A stretch of 64,000 bases of DNA from Ryuthela nishihirai (lineage: Eukaryota; Arthropoda; Arachnida; Araneae; Heptathelidae), in assembly GCA_038380435.1 (NCBI GenBank), contig JAWZYU010000765.1, positions 1 to 64,000 of the forward strand. The letters run 5' to 3'. Both the position numbers and the translations under genes were made by a program. This document shows, piece after piece, positions 1 through 12,075 of the stretch. How positions within the stretch are numbered: position 1 is the first letter of the stretch; every line of letters begins with the position of its first letter. Below the pieces are notes generated by a model. The model saw only the letters and a list, made by a program, of their open reading frames with translations, ran no database searches and was not told where the DNA came from.

Positions 1-379
1 GCTAGGTAGTCACTGGAAGGAGAGCAGTGCACCAATTCCCTGTGATGATGCATGGAACTGGTGAGGCATAGCACCTAATGTCTGACCCTGCCTTCTCGTG
101 GTGCAGGCATTTAGTATCTTTCAAAAGAGATACTCTCTTGTGGAAGTGAATGGATGGGGAGGGCTGCTAGATTAGTGGGGCCTAGTGATCTGGACATCTA
201 TGGCTACTTTTCTTTTTTTTTTATACCTTGCTGAGAAGTGGTCAACCACACAGGGTCCTGGTGCTGACTATAAACTTACTGGACTGGAATAAGGCTCTGA
301 GCTTGATTATGTATCCTGATTTTGCTGCACTGGTATACTTCTACATAGGGAGAATCTTCCGCTGTGTTTTTTGTTTGTG
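1..379 (+). repeat. ~375-bp dispersed repeat, copy 1
   Basis: This segment recurs at 1291-1667 in the same orientation and at about 4450-4836 inverted. Shared landmarks include GGTAGTCACTGGAAGGAGAG near the start, TTTCAAAAGAGATAC, GTGGTCAACCACACAGGGTCCTGG and AATCTTCCGCTGTG near the end. No open reading frame is shared. The family is not recognised; it could be a SINE or non-autonomous element, or a non-coding part of the neighbouring LINE. Confidence 0.8.
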
Positions 380-559
380 GTTTCTTACAGGTAAGCAAAC
401 TTAATGGTTTCTGAATAACTAACACTTATTACAAACATTGCAATATATACATAAGTGCACGTGGGTTTCACCAGATCAGCTGCATCTTAATAATGTGATA
501 GATTATAATTAACAGCAAATGGGTTAGTTGTTAGGAATACCTGGTCATATAGGGGAGCT

Positions 560-2870
560 AAAATTGGACCTTATTATTACCTTGTTAAAAGTGTCTTGCA
601 ACTTAAACTTAAGAAATGTTGTGCTAAGGTTAAAAAATTTACCCTTGATTTTGAACCCTTCAAAGATTCAGTTATAGCTAAAGCTTACCAAGATAGGTTA
701 CTTAGTCATTATGACAGTTGTGGTTTGCTTACTACTGAAGTTGAGGAAGAATGGGACCATTTTAAACAGGCTTTTTTAGACATTAACAGTACTCTTTTAG
801 GAAAAAAGGAGCAGAGGAGGCAGAATTATTTGAGTGATAAGGCACTTGAGCTTATTTCAGAAAGAAGGAACTGCAGAAATGTCCTTAATCAATACCCTAC
901 TAGTCCTAATAGAAAGCATTACAGAGAGCTTAATAAATGTGTAAAGGATCAGTTAGCTGCTGATAAGAATCTTTGGCTTGATGGCCTAGCTGACAAAGCC
1001 GAGGAAGCAGTTAGACAGCACAACAACAGAGTACCAGATAGTTAATGATTGGTGTAGTAGAAAACAGATAGTTATACAGGATTGAAGGATAAACAAGGTA
1101 AGGTTATAGAAGGTGAGGATTCTGTCATGGCTAGGTGGGTTGAGCATTTCAGCGATGTTCTAAACAATGTGGTTAGTTCTAGGTTCACCCATTGTTAGTT
1201 CACCCATTGTTTGCAGTGATGATAGATGCATTGGTGGCTTTAATGTTGGCCCTATAACACAGTCTGAAGTTATTTGGTCTGTAAATGGTAGCTAGGTAGT
1301 CACTGGAAGGAGAGTTATGCACCAATCTCCTGTGATGATGCATAGAACCAGCCATTCCTAGCACCTAATGTCCGACCCCACCTTATTGTATTGCAGACTG
1401 TTAGTACCTTTCAAAAGAGATACGCTCTTGTGGAAGTGAATGGAAGGGGAGGGCTGCCAGATTAGTGGCCTACTGATCTGGACATCTATGGCTATTTTTC
1501 TTTTTTTTCTACCCTGCTGAGGAGTGGTCAACCACACAGGGTCCTGGTACTGACCATATATACCAACCTGAACAGAATTATGGTTCTGAGCTTGATTATG
1601 GATCCTGATTTTGCTGCACTGTGGGCTTCAATGGAGGGAAAATCTTCCGCTGTGTTCTCTCTTTGTGGGTTGACAACCCCAAGTGAATAGATTCACAGGA
1701 TATGTTTATCAGCTGGTGGATAATCCTGAGCAGAGGTCATCACAGGCACCTGAACTCTTTGCTTCTTTGCTAGCTTTGTTGATTTCAAAAAGGCTTTCGA
1801 CTCTGTTGATCGTCATAATTTGTGGTTGATTGTGAAATCATATGGTATACCAGACAAGTTAGTTAACATTATGAAAGCTCTCTATAATAACACTGAGTCG
1901 TGTGTGAGAGTTGGTAAGGCTTGTAGCAATTGGTTTAGCATTACTTCTGGTGTTCGAAAGGGTGCATTTTGTCTCCTTTTCTCTTTAGCTTGGTTATTGA
2001 TTATGTTATGTGAAATTCACTTCAAGAGAAAGATTTTGGCCTTAAATGGACTGGAGATACGAAAATTTCTGATTTAGATTATGCTGATGATTTAGCCCTT
2101 TTGGCAAATGATGTTGATGAGATGAACTCTTTCATTCGAGCTGTTGATGAGACTGGTAGTAGAGTAGGTTTGGTTATAAACAGAGAGAAAACTAAAGTGA
2201 TGAAAATTGGTCAGGCAGGCTGTGATTCAGTTAATCTGAATGGTTGCAGTCTCGAGCAGGTGTCACAGTTTAATTATCTTGGGAGCTATGTAACAGATAA
2301 TGGTGATGTACGGCATGAGATTAACAGACGAATAGGTATTGCTGCCGGGACTTTTAAGAATCTATGGAGATTGTGGAGAAATAGGCGTATGCACCTAAAG
2401 ACTAAAATTAGACTGTATAATAGTTTGGTTCTTTCTAGGGTTAGTTATGGTAGTGAAACTTGGACGTTGTGTAAACAAGATAACAGGAAACTAGATGCTT
2501 TTGATTCCTGATCCTTATGCAGTATCTTAGGCATTAGGTGGTTCAACTTTGTAACTAATGATGAGGTTAGGCAAAGGAGTTTGCAACCTCCTTTAAGCAG
2601 CATATTTTGCAGAGAGACACTCCGTTGGTTTGGCCATGTTGCCTGTATGAATAATTATAGATTGGTGAATAGGGTTATGAACAGTGTGCCTAAAGGCCTC
2701 AGAAAGAAGGGGAGACCTAGGATGCGATGGCAGACAATGTCAAACAGGATCTTATTAGAATTGGTGTGCGGTGGGCAGATGCATTAGGTGTAGCTCAGGA
2801 CAGACTTGCTTGGAGAACTAAATTGCACTGTCTGGTTGGACCTCCGTAGCCCATGGCTGCTTGAGGATGA
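560..2870 (+). pseudogene. RTE-like LINE copy 1, broken
   Basis: A degenerate non-LTR retrotransposon polyprotein. An open segment at 596-1045 (149 aa, charged, probably the linker before the RT) is followed by an insertion of the ~375-bp repeat at 1291-1667. RT sequence resumes at about 1777 with the palm motif FVDFKKAFDSVD, then a GVRKG segment (1820-2077), and in another frame LDYADD just before 2101. The segment to 2511 is the post-RT region (YLGSYVTDNG, YGSETWTLC), followed by WFGHV near 2620 and GRPRMRW near 2715. The 3' end is a GATGATGATGA tail near 2866. No endonuclease domain is visible. RTE-like is inferred from these C-terminal words; the exact clade is uncertain. Confidence 0.8.
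1291..1667 (+). repeat. ~375-bp dispersed repeat, copy 2, inside LINE copy 1
   Basis: A direct repeat of 1-379. It interrupts the LINE: the LINE reads up to about 1288 (aligned with LINE copy 3 at about 13080-13095), and RT sequence resumes about 110 bp after the repeat. Some RT sequence is missing, so the event was an insertion plus deletion or a recombination rather than a clean insertion. Confidence 0.8.
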
Positions 2871-4420
2871 TGATGAAGTTGGCTGTTTCTAAACTTAAGC
2901 TTCATAAATCCCAGGAGTAGATAAAATTACTACGAAAATTCTTAAAGCTGGGAATGTTTCAGTTACCACATGGATGACTGAAATTTTGAATATCTTTTAT
3001 GATAAAGGCATGGTTCCTAAGGATTTTGTCAGCTATTATTATCCCTATTTTTTAAAAGGTGATCACATTTCTTGTGATAACTATAGGGGTTTCAGCCTAC
3101 TTTCTGTTCCAGATGAAGTTCTTTGCATGATTTGTGCGTAATAGAATTTAAAATCTGATTGACAGTCAATTGCATGATGAGCAATGTGGATGCAGAAGTG
3201 GTAAGGGGATGTGTAGATCAGATATTTTCACTCCGGCAGATTCTTGAGAAATGTTTAGAGTTTCAGAAACCTTTGGTTGCTATCTTTGTTGATTTCAAAA
3301 AGCTTTTCGACTCTGTTGATAGTCATAATTTGTGTTTGATTGTGAGATCATGTGGTATACCAGACAAGTAGTTAACATAATGAAAGCTATCTATAATAAC
3401 ACCGAGTTGTGTGTGAGAGTTGGCAAGTCTTGTAGCAATTGGTTTAACATTACTTCTGGTGTTCGATAAGAGTGCATTTTGTCTCCTTTTCTCTTTAGTT
3501 TGGTTATTGATTATGTTATGCGAAATTCACTTTGAGGGAAAGATTTTGGCCTTAAATGGACTGGAGATACGAAAATTTCTGATTTAGATTATACTGATGA
3601 TTTAGCCCTTTTGGCAAATGATGTTGATGAGATGAACTCTTTCATTCGAGCTGTTGATGAAACTGGTAGTAGAGTAGGTTTGGTTATAAACAGAGATAAA
3701 ACTAAAGTGACGAAAATTGATCAGGCAGCCTGTGATTCAGTTAATCTGGAATGGTTGCAGTCTTGAGCAGGTGCCACAGTTTAATTATCTTGGGAGCTGC
3801 GTAATATACATTGGTGATGTGTGGCATGAGATTAACAGACGAATAGGGATTGCTGCCAGGACTTCTAAGAATCTATGGGGAGTGTGGAGAAATAGGCACA
3901 CGCACTTAAAGACTAAATTTAGACTCTCTGTATAATAGTTTGGTTCTTTCTAGGGTTAGTTATGGTAGCGAAACTTGGACACTTTGTAAACAAGATAACA
4001 GGAAACTTGATGCTTTCGATTCTAGATGCTTACACATTATCTTGGGTATTAGGTGGTTCAACTTTGTCAGTAATAAAGAGGTTAGGCAAAGGAGTTCACA
4101 ACTTCCTCTGAGCAGTATATTTTGCAGAGAGAGAGAGGTAGTTGGTTTGGCTATGTTGCCTCTATGGATAATTATAGATTAGGAGATAGGGTTATGTACA
4201 GTGTTCTTAAAGGCCTCATAAAGTGTGTGTGTGTGTGTGTGTGTGGGGGGGGGGGGAGACCTAGGATGCAGTGGGCAGGCAATGTCAAACAGGACCTTGT
4301 TAGAGTTGGTGTGCAGTGGTGAGATGCAGCAGATGTAGCTCAGGACAGATATGCTTGGAGGACTAAATTGCATGGTCTGTTTGGACCTCCGTAGCCTATG
4401 GCTTCTTGAGGATGATGATA
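2871..4420 (+). pseudogene. RTE-like LINE copy 2, broken
   Basis: A second copy of the same LINE, beginning directly after the tail of copy 1 and truncated at its 5' side. Segments in several frames resemble copy 1: the IIPIF-like and DNYRG-like region near 3030-3090, FVDFKKLFDSVD near 3290, a one-base-shifted GVR region near 3460, LDYTDD near 3590 (the first Asp-side Ala is replaced by Thr), YLGSCV near 3790, YGSETWTLC near 3960 and GRPRMQW near 4265. A (TG)n run and twelve Gs interrupt the C-terminal part. It ends with the same GAGGATGATGAT tail near 4405-4420. It is certainly non-functional. Confidence 0.8.
4223..4256. repeat. (TG)n microsatellite followed by a G12 run
   Basis: An uninterrupted TG dinucleotide tract runs straight into twelve Gs, inside the C-terminal region of LINE copy 2. 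It probably arose by slippage after insertion. Confidence 0.95.
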
Positions 4421-4449
4421 CAAGGTATCCTGTGCCTCTGTTCACTTAG

Positions 4450-4836
4450 GGCTGGCATCCCACAAGCGAACAGAAAATGCAGCATCAGATTTTTCCTCAA
4501 CAGAAACCATAATTCAGTTTACAGTGCAGCAAGTTCAGGATGCATAATCAAGCTCAAAGCCATAAATCAGTCCAGTAGTAGGTATAAGTGATCAGCACCA
4601 GGACCCTGTGAAGTTGACCATTCTTCAATAGGGCAGAAAAAAAAACCCCATAGATGACTAGTTCAGTAGCACACATTGATATCACAGCCATCCCCATCCA
4701 TTCCGTACCAAAAGAGAATATCTGTTTTGAAAGGTACTAACAGCCTCTGCATCATGAGAAGGCAGGGTCAGACAGTAGATGCTAAATCATCACTGTGGAT
4801 TTATATACAGATCTCCTTCCAGTTTACTCCTATCTA
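4450..4836 (-). repeat. ~375-bp dispersed repeat, copy 3 (inverted)
   Basis: The reverse complement of the repeat at 1-379 and 1291-1667, with shared words such as AGGACCCTGTG, AAAGGTACTAACAGCC and CTCCTTCCAGT. It lies just beyond the 3' end of LINE copy 2, so all three copies bracket or interrupt the LINE pair. Confidence 0.75.
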
Positions 4837-5625
4837 TAATTTACAGACCTTTGACACTTACAAGACTGGTGGCAATGCAGCTGCTTTCACTCAAATTGTT
4901 TAGGAATGTGTTGTTGAGACATCTTGTGATACTAAAAGTCAATTTGTACATCTGTGAAATTGATAGAGATTTAAGTTTCTAAATATTTCATACAAAGAAA
5001 TAGATAAAGCAAATTTTTTGGAAGAAAGAACCTTGAAAATGATGAAATAACAGTATTTTTCTCCCATTATTCATTTTATTAATATTAATATTTTGCAATT
5101 CCAATAATGTTTTTTACTTCAGTATTAAAAAATTATTTTGTTATGTTGCACATAACATTTCCCAACACAGCTTAAAACACATTTCATCACCAAAATTTCG
5201 AATTAAATAGATCATTTGCAATATTTTTTTTTTAATTTTGGCATTTTCTTTTACACCATTAAAGTGTGAATTTATAGCTATTGGGAAATTCTGAAAGTGC
5301 TGAATTACATCAATACTTATCCAACCCAAAAAGAATTTTCAGTTATATTATTAATAATTTATTCACATATAAGTGTCATTGCAAGTGATTATTGCACTGT
5401 ATTACATTTATACATTATGCGAAAAGGAAAAGAAAAATAGACAAAAGTAAAATATTTTACTTTTGGAATCTAGGAGCATGTCAGCCCATCCAGATTCTAT
5501 TAGGAAACTATGTGTGAAATTTGGCAACACTGGAAATTTTCTGAACTTACATAATCTTTTTTATATACATTATCTTAAAATGTTTTGAAATTGCTCTAAT
5601 TCATCACATAAAAAAATTGATAATG
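4837..5625. other. AT-rich intergenic DNA
   Basis: An AT-rich stretch without coding similarity, tRNA or repeat structure that I can recognise. The short open frames in it look like chance. Confidence 0.6.
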
Positions 5626-5744
5626 TAATTAAAATCAATCCAAAGTGAATGCACAGTATTCCCTGTTAAGAACATTAATTAATGTATGTAATTAATGTTC
5701 TTAACAGGAAATACTGTGCATTCACTTTGGATTGATTTTAATTA
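5626..5744. repeat. Near-perfect inverted repeat, ~56-bp arms
   Basis: The left arm (5626-5681) and right arm (5689-5744) are reverse complements with essentially one mismatch, around a 7-base centre (ATGTATG). The arms contain CCAAAGTGAATGCACAG and its complement. It could be the end of a foldback/MITE element or a recent snap-back duplication. There is no coding content. Confidence 0.9.
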
Positions 5745-5904
5745 TATATTTAACGCGGTAGCGTTAGCGACCTTCTCATTAACATCTGATAATCAAATGC
5801 AACGACTGAAAAAGTTGCATCTCCTTGAGTATAGATGGCGCTGTCTCAGTCACGTCTCAGGAAGAAGAATTATAAGGTCATATTCTGAAAATATTCGTTG
5901 TCCG

Positions 5905-5982
5905 ATGCGTGGTGCAATGGTTATCGTACTCTGGCATGAATCTGGAGAGATGCGGGGTCGATTCCCGCCGTGGCAGCAATGA
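5905..5982 (+). repeat. tRNA-like sequence (Gln/Glu-like), probably SINE-derived
   Basis: A box-A-like word (GGTGCAATGGTTATCG) is followed about 45 bases later by a box-B-like word (GGGTCGATTCCCG) and then a T8 tract. The order resembles tRNA-Gln or tRNA-Glu, but the anticodon arm does not pair. This is a degenerate tRNA or the head of a SINE, not a functional tRNA gene. The segment CTGGAGAGATGCGGG recurs in the foldback at 16285-16425. Confidence 0.6.
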
Positions 5983-5989
5983 ATTTTTT

Positions 5990-7575
5990 TTAGAATCTAT
6001 TAATTGATAATGTAATTATGAGATCTATATAATAGTAAGACAGACAAATCAAATATGTGATCATATATATATGCAATCCTTCTGAATTAAGAAAATCAAA
6101 TTTCAATTATATGAAGTCAAATTTGTGAACTATAACATTAGCTAAAACGCTACCTGATATATTTGAGTGTATGCAGTTATAAAGCATTTTGTATCCATCC
6201 ATAACATATGAGTCTGTCTTCCTCATTTACCCATATTTCTGAGACCAGTATTAAATCAAATTTACATTTAGTGTTACATAAAATTACAAGTAGTTCATTA
6301 TAATTTTGTCTTAAACTCCTAATGTTAAAATGTATTATGGATAGTTAGAAAGACATTTTGTAGGGTGAACATTATAGCTTACAAAGTCATTAAACTCAGT
6401 TACAATGAAAGCATGTGCTTTATCTTTAGCAAACTAGAAAAGCATCCATCATAAATGGGAAGAGTTAAAAATTTGAAGTACATATTTATATGCCATAAAT
6501 ACCTTTTTTTTGGTTTTTACAGTTCGATAAGTGCAAGCACAGAGAGTCCTTTAAAATTGGCTTTGAACAAGGTTTGTTTTCTTGCTCTGCATTTATTAAT
6601 TTTATTTATGTATCTTTTAATTGATGCATATATTGCATATTTATTGTTAAGTTATATATAGTACCAGTAAACAACACTATATCAAGAATTGTAAATTTTA
6701 TCCTATCGTCAATATTAGGTGCATTTTCAATTATTTCATTGAGCTTCTGTTCAAAATACTTGTTAAGGTGAAAAAAGGAATTTAGTGACTTTTAAAAACT
6801 TACAGTTACATTTAGATTCAGGGAAACCAGTCAGTACAATAGTTTTTAGGTTACATTTCATATCACAGAATAGTATAAAATAAATAAATATCCATTCAAG
6901 CAGTTGCTTGCCACAGAATAGTTTTCTAATTCATTTTAAGAGTAACAGATCATCTTGTTATTTTGTGTCTGAGGATTTTCTGAGAGATATTTTGCTATCT
7001 TTCATCCAAGCATATTGATATGCATTATCAGTTTAAATTGTTTAACTGAATAGAATAATTTTTTGTATGCTCAGATACATGTTTATTTACGAAGATTCTG
7101 TTATCTTTAAAGCCGCTGTTTATCATATTTGCTGTCAGATCCTTTTTGCTTCTCCTCCTCTATATCTGCTTATTCCTGATATTAGTATCCTTCAGTCTGA
7201 CTATTTGTTTTATTTAATTCTTGTTTGTCATTGGCACCCCTGTGTGCAAGAATTATTTCATGCTTCTCCTGAATTCCCAATACATTTGCAACTTTCCCCA
7301 TGATTTTCATGATGTTTTTATTCTGATCCTTAGGTATTCCACTTATCTCAATTTTATTGCATTTAGATCTTACAAGTTCATTTAAATCAGTTCTAAGTTC
7401 TTTCGTTTGCTTTTTCATATCTTAATTTTGTTTCATTAATGTCTGATTTTCTTCTCCTAACAAATGAAAGTCTACCTTAAAATCATTAAATGACTTTGTG
7501 ATCTCGTATCGTGTTTTAGTTATATTCTATGGATATTTTTGTCTGATATTGTAATGTTCCAAAATATGTTTAATT
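5990..7575. other. AT-rich intergenic DNA with a SINE 3' fragment
   Basis: Very AT-rich sequence. The only recognisable piece is at about 6886-6922, where the antisense 3' end of the tRNA-derived SINE (CAAGCAGTTGCTTGCCACAGA) is preserved. No other coding or RNA feature is supported. Confidence 0.6.
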
Positions 7576-7579
7576 TGCT

Positions 7580-7800
7580 GGATAGCTCAGGTGTCAGGCA
7601 GTTTCTCTAAAATAAAAATAATTATTTCCTCAAGCAGCTGCTTGCCACAGAGGTCTGATAATGAGGCCTATCAGTTTATATGCCATAATAGAAGTTCTGT
7701 TAGAATGGTGGGACCTCAGCACAAAAACAATACAAACATCCATGCTTTACTCGAGTTTAAACTCGGGCCCCTTTGATCAGTATTATAGCATTGTAATTCA
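7580..7800 (-). mobile_element. tRNA-derived SINE, copy 1
   Basis: An antisense copy of the SINE best seen at 18340-18560. The 3' end in SINE sense lies on the left (CTCAAGCAGCTGCTTGCCACAGA), followed by the body word ATATGCCATA. The tRNA-like head on the right is degraded (GAGTTTAAACTCGGGCCCC in place of the box-B region). Three copies with the same layout define the family. Confidence 0.8.
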
Positions 7801-8360
7801 ATATAAATTATTAAATTTACATTAAACTAGATGGTAATGGCAATGATGTCACAGACAAAAGTGTTGGTAATTAAATTTCTGTACACCCATATACCATGTG
7901 ATTTATATTGTTCTTCGGCTGTTATCCTAAACAAAATATGACTAAAAGATCAGCATCTTCTCAGAATTAAAATGTTTTTTAAATTCATATTTCATAAATG
8001 CTTGTAAAAATATAGTGTAATTCAAAAGTCTGGACAATTGGTAAAAGACATGCAGACAATAATAGACTGATTTGAAATATGAAGTAGAACAGTCAATGGT
8101 TGCTAAAAACTACAGTGATAATACAATAATTAGAAAGCAAAATTTCAATGTTGGCACCTGCAAGTTCATAGCACAATGGTATGTGCCATTGACATGTTCC
8201 AGTTATTACTCCCAGCCTTTCCTTTGCTAATCATGGCTATCTTAGCCACTTTGTGATGCCCCCTCATTCACTTTTACTTTACCTTAACCAGTTTTGCTTA
8301 ATTTACGTTATATTTATCATTTTGGAGATTTTTATTTCATTTTTGGCATCACAGTGCTCA
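7801..8360. other. AT-rich intergenic DNA
   Basis: No gene, RNA or repeat could be recognised here. Confidence 0.5.
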
Positions 8361-9425
8361 TTTACAAGAGCATAGGAGTTGTACATGCGCAACTCTGAAC
8401 TTTCGATTGTCACCCGCTAAAGCGCATGCACAAGGACACGCCCCCTCTTGCGTCATAGCTTGGCTGTTTGTCAATTTATGCAAATGTCTTTCCCAGCATG
8501 CAGCATGACACGTGCTGGCTTGGTAGCCTCTTGTTATAACCTGGTGACATGTTAGTCACGATAAGTATCAGAGAATCAGTTAGTATCAGTAAGTTTTTTG
8601 TTGAGTAGCAGAGTGTAGTTGGAGTTTTGTTGTCAATTTGTAAGATAGAATATTTTCTCTTGAGCAACGTTAATTGTTTTGATTAGATTTACATTAAAAT
8701 AGACAATCATTTAATTTTTGAATTCTTACTCTTTAAGTAACGCTCGCTGGTATTCAAACCCTACTTGAGCTTTATTTTTGGCAATTTGTTAATTTTTGCC
8801 TGGCGCCCGACTTAGCTATATGGAGCTTAAATAATTATTGGATCAGACAAAGGGTCCAAACTTTAAAAGTATTTTCAATTCTTTGGCCCTTTACAGAGAA
8901 CTGTTGAAATTATTGGGGCGTTACAGAGACAATTTAAAAGAAGTGGCGCAACGAACAGGGACGTGCCAGTAGTAAAAGAAGTGGCACTGAGAACAGGAAT
9001 TTGCCAGTAAAAGATAGTGGTCCAAGAATAGGGACCATATATTTGTGTATAAATTATGTATGTTATTTAATGTGATTATCAAAGATAGTAATTTTTGAGC
9101 TCATTAGTTGTATGTACTACTTATAGATTTAATGGCAGCTTAAGCCAAAAATTTTTGTTGAGCAGGAAGCTTAACCTTTTTGTGTATTAGTCAAAGGTAC
9201 TGAAGTTTCAGAACAGTTATTGCTGATAGTTAAGATATTTATTGTATGTAAAGATTAGAAGTGTCTGGACACACACACAGGCACGATAGATAAATTTTTT
9301 TGATAAGCAAATTTATATTTTTGCAAGCTTAGTTGTAGCTTTAGTATTGAATTGTTGTATAGCAGTACCTTTGAGTGCTGCTCAAGATTAAAAAAAGTTT
9401 CAAAATTTTGGCAGACTGCAAATCA
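8361..9425 (+). other. Probable LTR/leader region of a Ty3/gypsy-type element
   Basis: This region lies upstream of the gag-like frame. TGGCGCCCGA at 8801 and a second word, TGGCGCAACGAACAGGGAC, near 8943 both resemble tRNA-Lys-type primer-binding sites. The LTR is probably the sequence to the left of one of them (about 8.36-8.8 kb), but I could not fix its ends: no TG...CA boundary stands out and there is no matching 3' LTR in the window. Confidence 0.45.
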
Positions 9426-10530
9426 TGTCTGCTAGTAATATGGCCGATTCTGCCATAATGACTCCCGATTTTGAAAAAGTAAAGGGTAGGTTGCAGGATG
9501 TAATGAAGGAAGCAGAAGTGCTAATGAATCTGCTTATGAATCTTGGGAGAAAGGGGAATGACAACAACCCCTAAATTTGCTGACAATGCTACGTCAGTTG
9601 ACCAACCTAGAAACTTTGAACGTAAGATTCCATTTTGTGTTCCGTCAGGAGCAAGTGATAGAACAGAGTATTATCAACCGCCACAACAACGAGTTACCAA
9701 TCCATCTATTAACTATACTCCTTATGTTAATTGGCCTTTACCTGAAATAAGGTTCGACGGTTCGAAATGTCCGTCATCGTGGACATTTGTCCAGTCCGTG
9801 GAAGAGCACTTCCGTTAACATGAAGTGCCTGGCAACAAAAAGGTGGTTTTAGCTATATCTTGTCTAATTGGATGTGCTAAGTAATGGTGGAATAATATAG
9901 GATGTCGTCATGAAATTGAATATTGGGAAGATTTTAAAAGCGAAATCATGGACATATATCTGACTTATAATGATTTTACAGAACTCGCTACACAATTGTT
10001 TTCATGAAGACAAAGGGAAAGAGATGATATAGAAAAATTTATCTGGGGTACAGTAGAGTTATACCAGCTTTACGATGCTGATGCCACTGAAATTGATATT
10101 GTAAATTGCATATTGTCTCAATTGCTTTTGCCTATTAGAGAATTCCTAGAAGTACAAAACGTAAACTCAATTTCAGATTTAGTCAAATTTGCTCGGTAAT
10201 ATGCTGCAAGAAGAGAATCTGCAGCAACTGCATTAAACCAACAATGGATGCAATCCCCGCCAAAGCAGCGCTATCAGGTTGAGTTTTGTAAAATGACTCC
10301 CACACGACCGGAAGTTACATGGTCCCGACAATTTGCACATGCCTAGAACGATGCAGAACGAACGAAACAGAGAATTTGTTCCACATCAAGTAACCTAAAA
10401 CTTTTTTTAAGAACAACAGAGAAACTTTCAGATGTAATTTTTGTGGCCATTTAGGACACATGGAAAAATATTGCTACAGAAAAAAACGGCAATTCCGGAA
10501 ACTTAAATTAGAATCTTTGAAGTGAGAAGC
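9426..10530 (+). pseudogene. gag: gag-like region of a decayed Ty3/gypsy-type retroelement
   Basis: A start at 9426 opens a short frame that shifts into the frame of 9543-9818. Similar-length sequence continues through several in-frame stops to about 10340. A CCHC zinc knuckle of the form CNFCGHLGHMEKYC is encoded near 10435-10480, as expected at the C-terminal end of nucleocapsid. The gag product packages RNA in the particle. This copy is clearly inactive, with at least four stops and one frameshift. Confidence 0.7.
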
Positions 10531-10575
10531 CAGAGTTCCTCAAGAAAAGCCCTCTCATGAGTTAAGTCTTCTACT

Positions 10576-10938
10576 GTGAGTATACATAATGTCCTACATT
10601 TACCTTTTGTGAAGCATTATCATGACAAAAATGATTTCATTGCTCATATTGACACAGGAGCTGATATTACATGTCTACATAAGAAAGTAGGGGATAAAAT
10701 TCAGAAAAATTGTAAACTGAAATTGCAGCCATGGTCTGGTGGACCTTTGAAATTAGCTTTTGCTTCCAAGCAGTATTTTCCGCAAGGAACTGTTGAGTTA
10801 CCTATCACTTTAAATAATGTGGAGATAAGACTTGAATTTTTAGTAATAAGTGAATCATTATATGACTCTTTGATAGGAATAGATGCGATACAAAAACACT
10901 TGATTGAATTGATTTTGCCAATAATACTATTTCACTGA
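10576..10938 (+). pseudogene. pro: Retroelement aspartic protease region
   Basis: A 120-aa open segment with the active-site motif DTGAD about 27 residues in (HIDTGADITCL) and a downstream hydrophobic LIGIDAI that fits the second conserved protease turn. It lies between the gag zinc knuckle and RT, the usual Ty3/gypsy order, but in a different frame from the RT. Confidence 0.75.
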
Positions 10939-10946
10939 AAGTAACA

Positions 10947-12075
10947 ATGAAAGAAAAACTTGATATCGATCAGATAAAATCAGATATTAGAAAACATGCT
11001 GACAGCGCTCATTTAAATAATAGCGAGCTCTGCTCAATGCTAATTACAAACTTTTTAACATCAAGCCTGGCAGATGTCAGATTTTGGATCATCATATCGA
11101 CAAGGGCAATAGTAGACCTGTTTATAGCAAACCATATAATTATCCTCCCACTAAAGAATAAATAGTTTCAATGCAAATTAAAGAAATGTTAAAGTATGGG
11201 ATAATAGAACCACGTTTTAGCTCTTGGGCTTCACCGGTCATCCTCGTTAAAAAGAAAACTGGTGATTTCAGGTTTTGCATGGACTATCAAAAACTAAATG
11301 CTGTTACAGTCCCCGACAGATATCCTCTACCTATTTTTCAGAATCTACTAACACAATTGGCTGGCAAGAAATTTATTAGCACACCAGATTTGTCTTCAGG
11401 ATATTGGTAGGTGTCTGTATATCCACCAGATCGGCCCAAAACAGCTTTTCTCACAAAAGATGGATTATTCCAATTTCGTTGCTTACCATTTGGCTTATCC
11501 GGAGCACCCGCCATGTTTTAACGTGTTATGTCCGTGTTTCTGGGTGATCTAAAAGGAAAAATTTTTGAAGTGTACTTAGACGACATAGTTATTTTTTCTA
11601 CTGATTTTTCGGAGCATCTACGTGATTTAAATTTGGTATTTGCAAGGTTAAGAGAAGCCGGACTCACCATAAAATTGTCTAAATGCACATTTCTCCGAGA
11701 AGACTTTCAATACCTCGGTTTCAAGGTTAATACAGATGGAGTAAGAACATTACCTAATAAGGTTGAAGCCATAGAACGATTTCCCACACCACGCAATTCG
11801 AAACACCTTAGTAGATTTCTAGGAATGTGTGGTTGGTACCGACAATTTGTACTTAGTTTTGCTAATTTGGCCGAACCTTTATGTGAATTGCGCCGTAAGC
11901 AAAAATGGTTCCACTGGACACGTGTTTGCGACACAGCATTTCAGACCTTAAAAGATGCTTTGTGTCATGCTCCCGTGTTGGCCTTGTCGCAGTTAGGCAA
12001 ACCTTTTAACATCTACACTGATGCTTCCGATGTCGGTCTCTGTGCTGTGCTGAGCCAAGTACAGAATGACAATTG
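10947..12075 (+). pseudogene. pol: Ty3/gypsy-type reverse transcriptase and start of RNase H
   Basis: Nearly all RT palm blocks are present: WASPVILVKKKTGDFRFC, DYQKLNAVTV, the D-containing TPDLSSGYW, FQFRCLPFGLSGAPAMF and the catalytic YLDDIVIF near 11575. The thumb/connection follows (LGMCGWYRQF), then the RNase H start IYTDASDVGLCAVLSQ. Stops at 11408-11410 and at about 11519 interrupt the frame. The element ends abruptly near 12070, where Tc1-type sequence begins, so RNase H, integrase and the 3' LTR are absent. Confidence 0.85.

Noticed and set aside
8361..8800. A precisely bounded 5' LTR for the gypsy-type element.
   Set aside because: Without a second LTR in the window and with no clear TG...CA ends, boundaries would be guesses; only a leader region is reported.
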